Shown here piece after piece: positions 33,282 through 42,202 of a stretch of DNA of 64,000 nucleotides (the stretch's first letter is position 1; each line of letters starts with the position of its first letter). The translations under genes and the position numbers were made by a program. The stretch is from Mesobacillus jeotgali. GTDB lineage: Bacteria; Bacillota; Bacilli; Bacillales; Cytobacillaceae. Where the stretch lies: contig NZ_CP025025.1 of assembly GCF_002874535.1 (NCBI RefSeq), positions 2,651,526-2,715,525 of the forward strand, read 5' to 3'. The notes under the pieces were generated by a model. It searched no databases. It was not told the DNA's origin and was given only the letters and a program-made list of their open reading frames with translations.

Positions 33282-33694
33282 ATAAATGAAGCCAAAACGC
33301 CGATTTACTCATGTTTTCTTAGAATTTCATAGTCGTTTACCTTCGGTAACTGGCTTTATAAATGGAGGATCTTCACTTGAAAGGATTTTTTTGGACAGAG
33401 TAAGAAAAAAGAGCTACAACCCACTAACCAGTTCCTTACAGAAAATGGTGGATGAGTAAAAATATAACCGCACTGGTGGATGTCCACATTTACTCATGGA
33501 GGTCAACCCTCCCATGCCTCACAGAGTCTTCGCTCTCAAATTCCTTCGTCCAACCTTTCCATGAGGTGGATGTCAGCCATGCTGCCCCACAGGGTCTTAG
33601 CCCGTAATTTAGTTGCTTTGCCGACTAATCCGTGCTTCAAATGTCTCCAAAATCAATAAAACCAGAACTACTATTCATCTAAACTAAAACAGAG
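33282..33694 (-). ncRNA. Non-coding flank of the IS, candidate bridge RNA region
   Basis: About 410 bases with no gene, 3' of the transposase. It holds hairpin-forming stretches and two diverged copies of a motif around 33499-33560 and 33565-33605 (CATGGAGGTC and CATGAGGTGG, each followed by CACAGAGTCTT or CACAGGGTCTT). IS110-group elements make a structured guide RNA from a non-coding end, so this is the place to look. The call is by position only. Confidence 0.35.
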
Positions 33695-34990
33695 TTACGC
33701 TGCCATTTCCGTCTTCTTTGCTAGTGCCAAATGAGGGATGTCCTTTAACATCTTTTCTTCATTAAACTCAAATTGCTTTTTACCAATACTAAAGAGTATC
33801 CGGATTAGTTTATTACACAAAGCGATCAGGGACTGCATCTTCTTTAATGGATTATCCGGACGTTGAGTATAGTACGCATGTAACGCCTTAAATGCCGTAT
33901 TTTTGGCGACAAGAATCATACAAACCCTGAATAACAGGGCCCTTAGCTTCTTACGGCCCCTTTTTGTAATGGTCGTTTTTCCTTTGTGCTTACCCGATGT
34001 ATTTTCTTTCAAGCTTAAACCGGCCAGCTTGATAATTTGCCTGGGATGATTGTATTCGCCTAAATCTCCTACTTCAGCGAAGAAGCCGGCAATTGTATCC
34101 CTGCCCACACCTTTTATCGCTAACATTTGTGGTACACCTGGTATTTCATCAAGCAGACCATCAATTTTCGAATCTAATTCTTCGAATTGCAACTGAATTA
34201 ATTCATACTTAGCCAGAATGGTTTTAAGCTCAAGTCTGGCCATATTGGCACCCTGTCTGAGTCCGATGGACTTAGTGGCTGCCTGTTTTAACTCGCGGAT
34301 TTTGTTTAATCCAACACTCCGGGATACGGATTTTCTCAAATGGACAAGTAGCTCTTGTTCAGTGAATTCAGCTATTTCATAGGGTAAGGCATAGAGCTTT
34401 AAGAATTGTAAAGCAGCCTTACCCTCCCATTTCTTAAATACCTTGAGGAATTCCGGAAAATACCGGTCAATCCAGTTGTGTACCTGCCCTTGGACCGTTT
34501 GAAGGTCTTCAGTTAAAAGATCGCGTATTTTCTTTGCCACACGGAGTTCTGCATAAACACCTTGCGGTATCGTAGGTTCTGCGTATCTTCCGTCTTTGAC
34601 CAGTTGGGCTATGACCTTGGCATCTTTCACATCATTCTTCGTAGGTGAGTTATCATCCAATTCCTTGCTTTTCTTGACGTGCAAGGGGTTTACAGCGACA
34701 AATTTAATCCCGTTTTCTTTTAAAATATGGGCCAAGTTAAACCAATAATGGCCTGTCGGCTCCATGCCAACCATCACTTTTTCCATTCTCTGTTCTATTT
34801 TGATTACCGAAATCCATTTAAGAAAATGCTCAATTCCCTCTTTAGTATTTTTAAATTGACACGGTGATCCAAACTCTATTCCCCTGAAATCCTGGGCACG
34901 TGCCACATGCTTGAATTTTGCAATATCGACTCCTATAATAAGAGTCTGAGAAGTTATTTGAGCAATCTTCTTATTCTGGTTATAATTCAT
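33695..34990 (-). CDS. IS110-family transposase
   Basis: 431 residues. The N-terminal DEDD (RuvC-like) domain begins IIGVDIAKFKHVARA and contains MVGMEPTGHYWFNLA. The C-terminal Tnp2 domain includes IKGVGRDTIAGFFAEVGDL and AGLSLKENTSGKHKGKTTI, with a serine in the AGLS region. Full length for the family. Such recombinases insert at sequence-specific targets through a guide RNA. AGGAGG-like GGAGGC stands before the ATG. Confidence 0.93.
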   Translation of the reverse strand: MNYNQNKKIAQITSQTLIIGVDIAKFKHVARAQDFRGIEFGSPCQFKNTKEGIEHFLKWISVIKIEQRMEKVMVGMEPTGHYWFNLAHILKENGIKFVAVNPLHVKKSKELDDNSPTKNDVKDAKVIAQLVKDGRYAEPTIPQGVYAELRVAKKIRDLLTEDLQTVQGQVHNWIDRYFPEFLKVFKKWEGKAALQFLKLYALPYEIAEFTEQELLVHLRKSVSRSVGLNKIRELKQAATKSIGLRQGANMARLELKTILAKYELIQLQFEELDSKIDGLLDEIPGVPQMLAIKGVGRDTIAGFFAEVGDLGEYNHPRQIIKLAGLSLKENTSGKHKGKTTITKRGRKKLRALLFRVCMILVAKNTAFKALHAYYTQRPDNPLKKMQSLIALCNKLIRILFSIGKKQFEFNEEKMLKDIPHLALAKKTEMAA

Positions 34991-35099
34991 TTTAAAGCCT
35001 CCTGGTGTTTGAGATATTTGTCCTTTTTGCTGGCCAGCGTCAGGACTCTCTCATTCTACCAAGAGGTTATTTTCTTGTTCAAACTCCATTTTCTTTCAT

Positions 35100-35146
35100 T
35101 ACAGGAATGCTGCCTCGTTTGTTCAATAACAACGCTTCCTGATTGG
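35100..35146 (-). repeat. Array repeat 35 (B variant) at the right side of the IS
   Basis: ACAGGAATGCTGCCTCG then TTTGTTCAATAAC; same variant start as repeat 1. A partial A follows (AACGCTTCCTGATTGG). Confidence 0.65.
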
Positions 35147-35232
35147 TTAGGTGTTCCACTTGCAGAGGCATCTGAGTACATCAATCCATATTAGCTTTGA
35201 TAATAAGGAATTGGGGACTTTTTAAAAGCATT

Positions 35233-35889
35233 TCATATTTTTCCTGGTGCCATTTGCTTAAACTTCTTTGTGGGTAGAGGTTCAATGACTTCTTCAATAG
35301 AAAAGTATTTCAGAGTTTCGTTTAAAATTAAGTTAAGAGGTCTTCGATAAAAAGGAACTTCAAATGACTTTCCATCTTTATTCCATTTATCAATAATTAA
35401 TTCTGTGGAGAAATAGTTTGCATCCTGGAGCAGTTTTATATCTGAAAACGGATGGTGAACTGAAAATGCAAAAATGCCTTTTGGTTTTAAAATCCTTTTA
35501 AACTCACTAAAAGTAAGATTCCAATCCTTTATATAATGAAGAGTTAATGAACTTATAATGTAATCAAAGGAGTTATCTTTAAAAGGTAAGTTTTCTTCTA
35601 AATCCAAACAAAGAACATTTGCTCTATTTCCAACACGCCTAACAGTGGAACTAACCATATCGGGACTTATGTCAGTTGCAACCACATTCGCTCCTCTGTT
35701 GACTAATTGTTGAGTATACCAACCCGCTGCACAGCCAGCATCGAGAATATTCAAGTTATTTAAATTCTGTGGTAGCTGTCTTAACATTGAAGGTCTTTCG
35801 TATTCGCTATTAAATAAGCTAGTTGTATCCACTGTATTTTCATAAATATTAGCAAGGCTATCAAATGTGTCCTTTACTTTATCTTTCAT
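35233..35889 (-). CDS. Class I SAM-dependent methyltransferase
   Basis: 218 residues. Motif I ILDAGCAAGWYTQQL, acidic Asp after strand 2 (VVATDISPDMV), and ISSLTLHYIKDWNLTF as motif IV/post region, as in ubiE-type small-molecule methyltransferases. Substrate unknown. The ATG is preceded by AGAGGTG. Confidence 0.88.
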   Translation of the reverse strand: MKDKVKDTFDSLANIYENTVDTTSLFNSEYERPSMLRQLPQNLNNLNILDAGCAAGWYTQQLVNRGANVVATDISPDMVSSTVRRVGNRANVLCLDLEENLPFKDNSFDYIISSLTLHYIKDWNLTFSEFKRILKPKGIFAFSVHHPFSDIKLLQDANYFSTELIIDKWNKDGKSFEVPFYRRPLNLILNETLKYFSIEEVIEPLPTKKFKQMAPGKI

Positions 35890-35931
35890 ATTTCACCTCT
35901 TTTTATATGATTTATGTAATTTACTTGTATA

Positions 35932-36015
35932 CCTTATTAAGCAAACCTGCCCCATTTTTTGAATAAAGGAATTAAACAAAAAGGTGCCTCAATCCTCCTG
36001 GCTCAACGCACCAAG
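35932..36015 (-). repeat. Array repeat 36 (A+B)
   Basis: B: TTAAGCAAAC-CTGCCCC-ATTTTTTGAA; A: GGTGCCTCAATCC-TCCT-GGCTCAACGCACC. Confidence 0.82.
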
Positions 36016-36041
36016 TATGTTGACCTGACGTCTTGGACTCA

Positions 36042-36815
36042 TTACGAAAAGGCTTTGTTCTGAATTATTTTGTATTTATTCAAAACTTCCGATAATATTT
36101 CTTTGTTGTAACTCGTTCTTTGACTTATCTTTTCTACCCACTCTTCTATCTTTTCTAATTTAGGTTCCATAAATAAACCTTCACTTGTACTTAAAAAGCT
36201 CTCCCAATTATAGAACTCCCAATGTGCTATTTCGGATTTATAAGAGATTCTACATTCTAACAACGGGCTTGGCTTAATTAAATTCTGTGAAAACTCAGCA
36301 GCTTTTAGGAAGTAATTCATTTCAATTGGATGTGTATTGAATATCTGTTTTGATACTTTGCCGTTTGTACGATGATAAAGAATTTCTGTGCCATTTTGAT
36401 TATTTAGTACTTGTACCTTAGCTCCAGGGAAAAAACCACTCAGTACATCATTGGTATAATCCTCACTATCAGTATCTATTAAAATTGGAGATAGCCATTG
36501 GTCTCCTAAATCGCATAAATAACGATTTCCTTTTTCATTTACTGCTATAACAGCAACGTGGGCATCTTCAGTGTTTAGGTTATGACCCACGGGATAAGCT
36601 TCTACTCCATCTTTATTAAATTCATCAAGTAACCAAAGAGCTAGGTCGAAACAATTACCTGATAAACCATATTGTTCTCTGTGTTCTCTCATAAGTGATA
36701 CATTACGTTGTTTTTCAATATTTCCTTTGTTATAAAACCAAACCTTAGTTAATGTTTCCATCGGAAAATCGTTGAACTTCTCCCAAGTCTTCAGAATACT
36801 TTCTGTTGGTAACAC
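36042..36815 (-). CDS. Putative transglutaminase-like/arylamine acetyltransferase-like cysteine protein
   Basis: 257 residues. A Cys-His-Asp arrangement can be read: Cys in LSGNCFDLALWLL, His in TEDAHVAVIAV and Asp in RYLCDLGDQWL. This order and spacing fit the papain-like fold of transglutaminase-like and NAT enzymes. 26 bases separate it from the hydrolase gene, with no repeat, so the two share one unit. Confidence 0.65.
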   Translation of the reverse strand: MLPTESILKTWEKFNDFPMETLTKVWFYNKGNIEKQRNVSLMREHREQYGLSGNCFDLALWLLDEFNKDGVEAYPVGHNLNTEDAHVAVIAVNEKGNRYLCDLGDQWLSPILIDTDSEDYTNDVLSGFFPGAKVQVLNNQNGTEILYHRTNGKVSKQIFNTHPIEMNYFLKAAEFSQNLIKPSPLLECRISYKSEIAHWEFYNWESFLSTSEGLFMEPKLEKIEEWVEKISQRTSYNKEILSEVLNKYKIIQNKAFS

Positions 36816-36841
36816 CTGAACACCTTCTTTTATTAAAAATT

Positions 36842-37672
36842 TTAACTTCTATCCTGTCCCGTAAACTTAATAAAAGGTTTCAAGACTTCACCTAATTCTT
36901 TCTTTTTGTTTAGCCAAACATAATGTTCTGCTCCTTCGACTTCGATATATCTAGAATTAGAAATAAGGTTAGAGATTTGTTTAATGGACCAAGAAGGACG
37001 AATATCATTCTCGGCGTAAATAAAAAGTGAAGGTAAGTCAATCTGTGAGATTTCTTTTAACAATAATGGTTTCTTTATAAATGCTCTCCAAGAATCAATA
37101 AGAGATCGGTGAACAATCTTATTTGCTTCATACTCAAAATCCGGTTTCATTTCATCAATTTCTACTTTGTTTCGATTATAAGCTTCCTTCCAATCCCTAT
37201 CATTTTGGATTCCAGTTCCTGAAATTGAAACATATCCTAATACAGAATTTGGATATAAAAGCGAATAAGCCAATCCTAAATCAGCTCCCCAGGAGTGCCC
37301 AATTACTACCCAGGTTTTTAGGCCGTACTCTTCCCGAATGTGTTCAATGTCTTGAAGACAAGCTTCTAAATTGTATCCATTCCCGTCAAAATGTGAACGA
37401 CCACAACCTTTAGGATCAAACATAATAACTTCACAAATATCTTCAATAAGATTTGATAATGGTTCCAAATAATTACAAGAACCAGGTCCACCACTGATTA
37501 AAATAACTGGAACTCCCTGCCCTCTTTTTTCTGTCCATAGGTTGCCATTTTCAACTTTAATATACTTTTCAACCAACAATATCACCCTTGAAACAAGTTT
37601 TAATGCTGATATTCTTCCTAAATACTCCAAACTCCTTCTTCCACTAAACTGCTTCTTGTGTTTAATAAGCAT
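36842..37672 (-). CDS. Alpha/beta hydrolase (proline iminopeptidase-like)
   Basis: Up to 276 residues; the probable start is a TTG near residue 30 after AAGGGTGA. Oxyanion-loop motif ISGGPGSCNYLEPL, nucleophile elbow GHSWGADLGLAY, and a late EGAEHYVWL with the catalytic His. The pattern is of proline iminopeptidases and related hydrolases. First gene of a two-gene unit. Confidence 0.85.
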   Translation of the reverse strand: MLIKHKKQFSGRRSLEYLGRISALKLVSRVILLVEKYIKVENGNLWTEKRGQGVPVILISGGPGSCNYLEPLSNLIEDICEVIMFDPKGCGRSHFDGNGYNLEACLQDIEHIREEYGLKTWVVIGHSWGADLGLAYSLLYPNSVLGYVSISGTGIQNDRDWKEAYNRNKVEIDEMKPDFEYEANKIVHRSLIDSWRAFIKKPLLLKEISQIDLPSLFIYAENDIRPSWSIKQISNLISNSRYIEVEGAEHYVWLNKKKELGEVLKPFIKFTGQDRS

Positions 37673-37718
37673 ATTCTGTAAAAAGAGCTTTAAGCTGGAT
37701 GACTAACCCCCCGTTTGC
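37634..37718 (-). repeat. Array repeat 37 (A+B)
   Basis: B: CTTCCACTAAA-CTGCTTC-TTGTGTTTAA; A: AGCTTTAAGCTGGATGAC and outer CCCGTTTGC. Downstream of a NUDIX pseudogene. Confidence 0.7.
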
Positions 37719-37722
37719 ATAA

Positions 37723-38184
37723 TTAGGTTAGCCTACCAATCAGTTTATAAGGATTTACTTCCCAAGTTTCATAAGGGATAAAGTTGATTGCTTTTATAGA
37801 ATCAAGTGTACGAGATCTCATATGCGGACGAGTTATGTAATTATCTATATTTTCTTCAGTAAGTTTAACGAATTTTGCTTCATTAATTTCTTCGGGTTGA
37901 ATTTTTATTTCTCCGCTAACATATTTCGCCTTAAACACCACTGATAATAAATTTTTTGTGGCATTATATTATACTCCTGTTATTCCAATAGGTGAGATCA
38001 CTATCCCTGTTTCCTCTAATACTTCTCTACAGACAGCTATATCAAGAGGTTCTCCTTCTTCTACCTGACCTCCTGGAGGTTCCCAAGTATCTTTTCTCCA
38101 ATGAGTTTTGACTAATAAGGCTTCTCCATTTTCATTTGTAACATAAGCAGAAACTGCAATAATATGTTTCGGTGTAGTGTGCAT
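37723..38184 (-). pseudogene. NUDIX hydrolase with in-frame stop
   Basis: 154 codons in one frame. Nudix box intact: GGQVEEGEPLDIAVCREVLE and then ETGI. A single in-frame TAA at about codon 72 interrupts it (GITGV-stop-YNATKNLLSVVF), where homologues usually have Tyr; a one-base TAT to TAA change explains it. Both sides otherwise remain open, so the mutation is recent. The C-terminal half may still start at an internal Met. Confidence 0.8.
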
Positions 38185-38253
38185 ATTAATTCCCCTAAAA
38201 TCTTGTTATTAATAGTTTCTTGAGCTACGACGTTTTTACTTGTTTATTATCTG

Positions 38254-38285
38254 TTGTGAAACATTGCCTGCCCTTGTTCTATAAG
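38254..38285 (-). repeat. Array repeat 38 (B, diverged)
   Basis: TTGTGAAACATTGCCTGCCC then TTGTTCTATAAG; no A part. Confidence 0.5.
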
Positions 38286-38340
38286 AAAATGACACATTAG
38301 TGCACGAATTTTGGTTTCTTTCCCAGATTAGTTGCTTATT

Positions 38341-38907
38341 CTACTTCAGCATATTACTTAAGATTTTTTTATGGGTGTTTGACAGTTTAATCAAGCTGAA
38401 ATTTCCTTTGTCTATTAAGCTTTTAAGATTTTCCACTTCGTTCAACGCCAATTTATATTGATATTTATCAATGATACCTCTTATTAACGCATCTTCCAGT
38501 TCATCCTCATCTTTTAAAATTAACTCTCCAGTTGGTAACACAACGATATCCAAAAATAAATCATCCCAAAAAGGAATATCATCTTCCGCTCCATTGTGAA
38601 GACAAATATCTATATTTCATTGAACTACGTTACCACTACTATCGAACATTGTAGTTACACAATGGTTTTTATCACAAGGAAATTGTTGAAGCCACATAAA
38701 ACCATTATCAACAATACAAATATCTTTCTCGCCGTACCTCGTATGTAAAGGATTAGATACTTTTAATGTATGTAACAAAGTGATGTAACCTCTAAAGTCC
38801 TTTGTAGTAAGGAACGTCTGGGCATACCTTCTTTGCAATACTCGTTTCCAATCTTTTCGCTCTCCATATCTTCTCTTAATCATTCTCTTCCCCCTAAAGT
38901 TTTGCAA
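38341..38907 (-). pseudogene. DUF402 family protein with in-frame stop
   Basis: 189 codons in one frame. N-terminal part (NGFMWLQQFPCDKNHCVTTM) and C-terminal part (DIVVLPTGELILKDEDELED) match the nucleoside-binding DUF402/FomD-like barrel (FWDDLF in between). A TGA at codon 97 replaces what should be Trp (Q-stop-NIDICLHNG). It is the second neighbouring unit broken by one nonsense change. Confidence 0.8.
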
Positions 38908-38926
38908 GACGCATTATCAGAGTTTG

Positions 38927-39415
38927 CTATGTTATCTTCTTGTACACAACAGTTTCTTTGCTCTCAGCTGCCTTTTTATTTCTCATAATCTTTTCAAGTT
39001 CTGTTTTTGTATCTGGATGCAGTATTATCTTATCTGTAAGATCCAAGTTCGATATTTTTACCTTTCTCCCCCACTTTCTTGAAAACGAACGCCAATCACA
39101 AACCATTTCAACCAGATATTTTCTGGGCATCGGCAAGGCTAGTTTTTTATTCGGATCAACAACCCAATACTCCCAATGGTGTTTATTTTTATGTTGATGA
39201 TTTAGCCACGCATACTTCCATTTCATTTCCTCAAGAGGACTGAGTTCCTCATTAGAAAAGAATTTTTTAGCATACGGAAAAAATTCCTTTGGTGAAAATT
39301 TGGAAAGATCGTGGGTAATCCCTTGGATGTATAAACCTTCCTTCCAGCATTCAACAAAAACATTCAATTTATGGTCCAGTATGTATACTAAATTCCTCCA
39401 ACAAGCCTTCCACAT
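38927..39415 (-). CDS. DUF5662 family protein
   Basis: About 162 residues from ATG 39415 (GGAGG at 6 bases). ITHDLSKFSPKEFFPYAKKF and AWLNHQHKNKHHWEYWV are the histidine-rich signatures of DUF5662. A metal-dependent role is plausible but unknown. 19 bases upstream of the DUF402 pseudogene. Confidence 0.8.
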   Translation of the reverse strand: MWKACWRNLVYILDHKLNVFVECWKEGLYIQGITHDLSKFSPKEFFPYAKKFFSNEELSPLEEMKWKYAWLNHQHKNKHHWEYWVVDPNKKLALPMPRKYLVEMVCDWRSFSRKWGRKVKISNLDLTDKIILHPDTKTELEKIMRNKKAAESKETVVYKKIT

Positions 39416-39480
39416 AAAATCCTCCACATATCCAATAATTGTTAGTTCATATTCTTCTTGTGAGCTTAAAATTCCTGCTT

Positions 39481-39530
39481 TTATTTCAACAAAAAAGGAC
39501 ATTAATCCCTAACAGATTATGCCCTTGTTA
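39481..39530 (-). repeat. Array repeat 39 (A only)
   Basis: TTTCAACAAAAAAGGACATTAATC and GATTATGCCC with T-run on the minus strand. Confidence 0.65.
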
Positions 39531-39568
39531 ATTAACCACGAGATTTCAACCCGTCTATATAGTAAAAT

Positions 39569-39658
39569 CCTTGTTCAATTATCCTCCTCCATTTGTTCAA
39601 TAAGGAATTCAACAAAAAAGGCTATTAATCCTTCTGATAAACTCATCCGTTAGTTAAG
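39569..39658 (-). repeat. Array repeat 40 (A+B)
   Basis: B: GTTCAATTATCCTCCTCC then ATTTGTTCAATAAGG; A: GGCTATTAATCC-TTCT-GATAAACTCATCC and outer GTTAGTTAAG. Repeats 39 and 40 enclose no gene. Confidence 0.75.
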
Positions 39659-39773
39659 GACATTCTGTCTCAAACTTTAGATTCATTTAGATGTTTCTAA
39701 AATAAAATATTTTTCGAACATTATTGAATTATCAATTCTATAAATTTAGAATGTATACAAAGGAGGAATTACT

Positions 39774-40820
39774 ATGAAACAGATTTATTCGCCACTACCC
39801 CAAGAAAGCTTATCAATATCCGTTGAGTCCTCACCAATATGGGAGATTGCCTTGGGTATTTCAGCCTTTACTCATAGCAAGTTACGTCACACCTTCGAGC
39901 AAGATGAAAATTGGTTGCAACACCAATCCTCTATGCCATTAACATTAGTGAGTAACCTAAAAGAAATCGAGGATTCAAATTTATGGTATGCGTTACTTAT
40001 GTTGCAAAATAAACTTTGCTCTTCCAATGTTCAAGACTTTTTGAATTCATTAAATGAGTTGGAACCAGAATCGTTTTATGAAACAGTCTTACCCTATAAG
40101 GACCGTACATATGAGTCTATAAGGAAAAACACAGCAATGAATTATATGAATGGAGAGTCCTTTTTTCAATATGCTTCTTATTTTAAGGATCATGAATATC
40201 TCAATGATTATGTCCTTTCCTTTCGGCAAAAAGAATATAAGGTCATAATTGGCTTGTTAACTGAAACAATTCTTGTATGGTCTCAGTGGATCAGTGAACA
40301 AAAGGATTGGGCGAAGTGGTTGCAAGCCCTGTCTTTCGAAAATCAAAAAAACAGGGTAATTGATAATTCTAGACCATTGGAGGAAATTGAACGTATTACA
40401 GGAGGAGCGAAGTATCTGCCAGAACCATCTGTTTGGCAGGTAAAGCTTGTACCGCATGTATCCTATCGTCCATGGATTTTGGAACTACGCTCTCCAGACA
40501 CAAAGCTGTTATTTTATCCATTAAACGAAGCTGCTCTTTTAGAACCTGGTGTTCCCCCTCAAGAACTCGTACAAGGTCATAAATCATTGGGAGACGAACT
40601 TCGCTTAAAGTTGTTGTTTCAAATCACAAAAAGAGCCATTTCTCTACAAGATTTGAGTATGCATTTTAATGTTTCAAAAACGACCCTTCATCATCAACTT
40701 TCCCTGTTAAAAGCAGCTAAGTTCATTAAGGTTGATAAAGGGATTTACTCAGCAAACACTTTGAAAATCCAATCTTTTTCCAAACTTCTTAATCAATATC
40801 TTGGAGAAATTCATGAATAA
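39774..40820 (+). CDS. ArsR/winged-helix regulator with N-terminal DUF5937-like domain
   Basis: 348 residues. The C-terminal winged helix is ITKRAISLQDLSMHFNVSKT then LHHQLSLLKAAKFIKV. The large N-terminal domain is like that of Bacillus regulators next to MFS genes. AAAGGAGGAATT precedes the ATG. It overlaps the MFS gene by 20 bases and probably represses it. Confidence 0.85.
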   Translation: MKQIYSPLPQESLSISVESSPIWEIALGISAFTHSKLRHTFEQDENWLQHQSSMPLTLVSNLKEIEDSNLWYALLMLQNKLCSSNVQDFLNSLNELEPESFYETVLPYKDRTYESIRKNTAMNYMNGESFFQYASYFKDHEYLNDYVLSFRQKEYKVIIGLLTETILVWSQWISEQKDWAKWLQALSFENQKNRVIDNSRPLEEIERITGGAKYLPEPSVWQVKLVPHVSYRPWILELRSPDTKLLFYPLNEAALLEPGVPPQELVQGHKSLGDELRLKLLFQITKRAISLQDLSMHFNVSKTTLHHQLSLLKAAKFIKVDKGIYSANTLKIQSFSKLLNQYLGEIHE

Positions 40821-42039
40821 TAAGAGATATTCGAGATCGTTCAAATCTCTTTGGATTGGAGAAATTGTTTCTGAGTTCGGGGGAGCTGCTGGCGGGATTG
40901 TAAATGGGCTTTTATTGTATGAGATTACGGGATCGAAGGAATGGATGGGAGCTCTCTGGTTGATTTACTTTCTTCCTTCCTTAGTACTTCAGGGAATAAG
41001 CTCACCTTTTCTTAACCATGTTATTAAAGAAAAAATGCTAAAAAATATACAACTAATTCGTTCAGGAGCATACCTTCTGCCTCTCTTAGGCTATTTAAGT
41101 GGAGAGAATTACATAACAATAATAGGTTTAATTATTTTACAATGTTTATTAGGCCTAGTTCAGCCAATATATGCAAGTCTTTCTTTCTCACTATTGCCTG
41201 ATTTATGTTCTGAAAAAGAGCTAGTACAAGCAAATAGTTTATTAGACGGAACTCTTAGATTAATGAGTTTTATTGCGCCTGGTATTACATCATTACTTCT
41301 TATCGTCAGTCCTATTTATGTTATATACATAATTTCTAGTCTCATGTTTTTACTAAGCTATATATCCTTATTACAAATACCACAGAAGAGTGTTGAAAAA
41401 ATTGCAACGTGGTCCAAAAAGTTCTGGTGGGACGAATTAAAAGCAGGGTACTTCACATTTTTTCAATACCCGCATTTATTAAAACTAACGATCTTATCTT
41501 CAATTGTGCAGTTTGCCGTAGGAGCAACTATGGTAATAAATGTTCCTTTTATTCGTGGGGAACTCAATGGACAAGCTTGGGAGTATGCTGTATTCTCTGG
41601 CGCTTTTCCCGTTGGATATGCTATAGGTATGTTACTGCTCACAAAGTTACCAAAAAACAATCTTTTAATGTATGCTGGTTTAATCGGTGGTGGACTTTCC
41701 TTTGTTCTGCTTTATTTCGTACCAACTATCCCATTAGCTTGGGCTTGTGAGCTAATAGGAGGAATTTTATTTCCATTGTTTAATGCACAGAGTGCTGCAT
41801 ACTTTCAGAGAGAAGCACCTAGAGAACGACTTTCACAGTTAAGTTCAATTCGTTTGCTATTTTTAAGACTTACTATGCCATTGGGGATTTTATTTGCATC
41901 TGCTTCATTCCTAGGAATTAGCACACGATTAACGTATTTGATAATTGGAACATTCATTGCACTTCCAGGTTTATACTTTTTAATAAAAACAATTATTAAT
42001 AGGGACTCATCTCCTAAACAAATAAGAAATATTGGTTAA
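40801..42039 (+). CDS. MFS transporter
   Basis: 412 residues with 12 hydrophobic segments; SLWIGEIVSEFGGAAGGIVN is the first helix. Start ATG is probably 40816 (MNNKRYSRS), giving a 5-base overlap with the regulator. Same superfamily as the transporter at 29731, but distinct sequence. Likely drug efflux under its regulator. Confidence 0.88.
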   Translation: MEKFMNNKRYSRSFKSLWIGEIVSEFGGAAGGIVNGLLLYEITGSKEWMGALWLIYFLPSLVLQGISSPFLNHVIKEKMLKNIQLIRSGAYLLPLLGYLSGENYITIIGLIILQCLLGLVQPIYASLSFSLLPDLCSEKELVQANSLLDGTLRLMSFIAPGITSLLLIVSPIYVIYIISSLMFLLSYISLLQIPQKSVEKIATWSKKFWWDELKAGYFTFFQYPHLLKLTILSSIVQFAVGATMVINVPFIRGELNGQAWEYAVFSGAFPVGYAIGMLLLTKLPKNNLLMYAGLIGGGLSFVLLYFVPTIPLAWACELIGGILFPLFNAQSAAYFQREAPRERLSQLSSIRLLFLRLTMPLGILFASASFLGISTRLTYLIIGTFIALPGLYFLIKTIINRDSSPKQIRNIG

Positions 42040-42040
42040 C

Positions 42041-42080
42041 AAAAAGTGCAATGCCATTCAAATGCATTGCACTTTTTTTG
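42041..42080 (+). terminator. Terminator of the regulator-MFS operon
   Basis: AAAAAGTGCAATGC and GCATTGCACTTTTT with T-run. Confidence 0.9.
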
Positions 42081-42082
42081 TA

Positions 42083-42174
42083 TTCTTCTTCAACTCTACT
42101 GCATCTATAGTTTAATAAATAAAAAGTGCTGCCCTACCACTACCTACTGGACACTTGCACCCCGCTAGTTAAAG
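42083..42174 (-). repeat. Array repeat 41 (A+B)
   Basis: B: TTCAACTCTACTGCATC then TATAGTTTAATAAA; A: GTGCTGCCCTACC ... GGACACTTGCACC and CCGCTAGTTAAAG. Confidence 0.75.
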
Positions 42175-42202
42175 ATTATGGATAGTTATTTTGAAGGTAT
42201 TT

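Larger units (their letters stand above)
33266..35116 (-). mobile_element. IS110-family insertion sequence
   Basis: It contains one DEDD-type transposase plus about 410 bases of non-coding DNA after it. The 15-base sequence CAGGAATGCTCCCTC (33266) recurs with one change as CAGGAATGCTGCCTC (35102), so the element or its target duplication lies between. Repeat copies abut both sides. Ends are approximate because this family lacks conventional inverted repeats. Confidence 0.75.
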
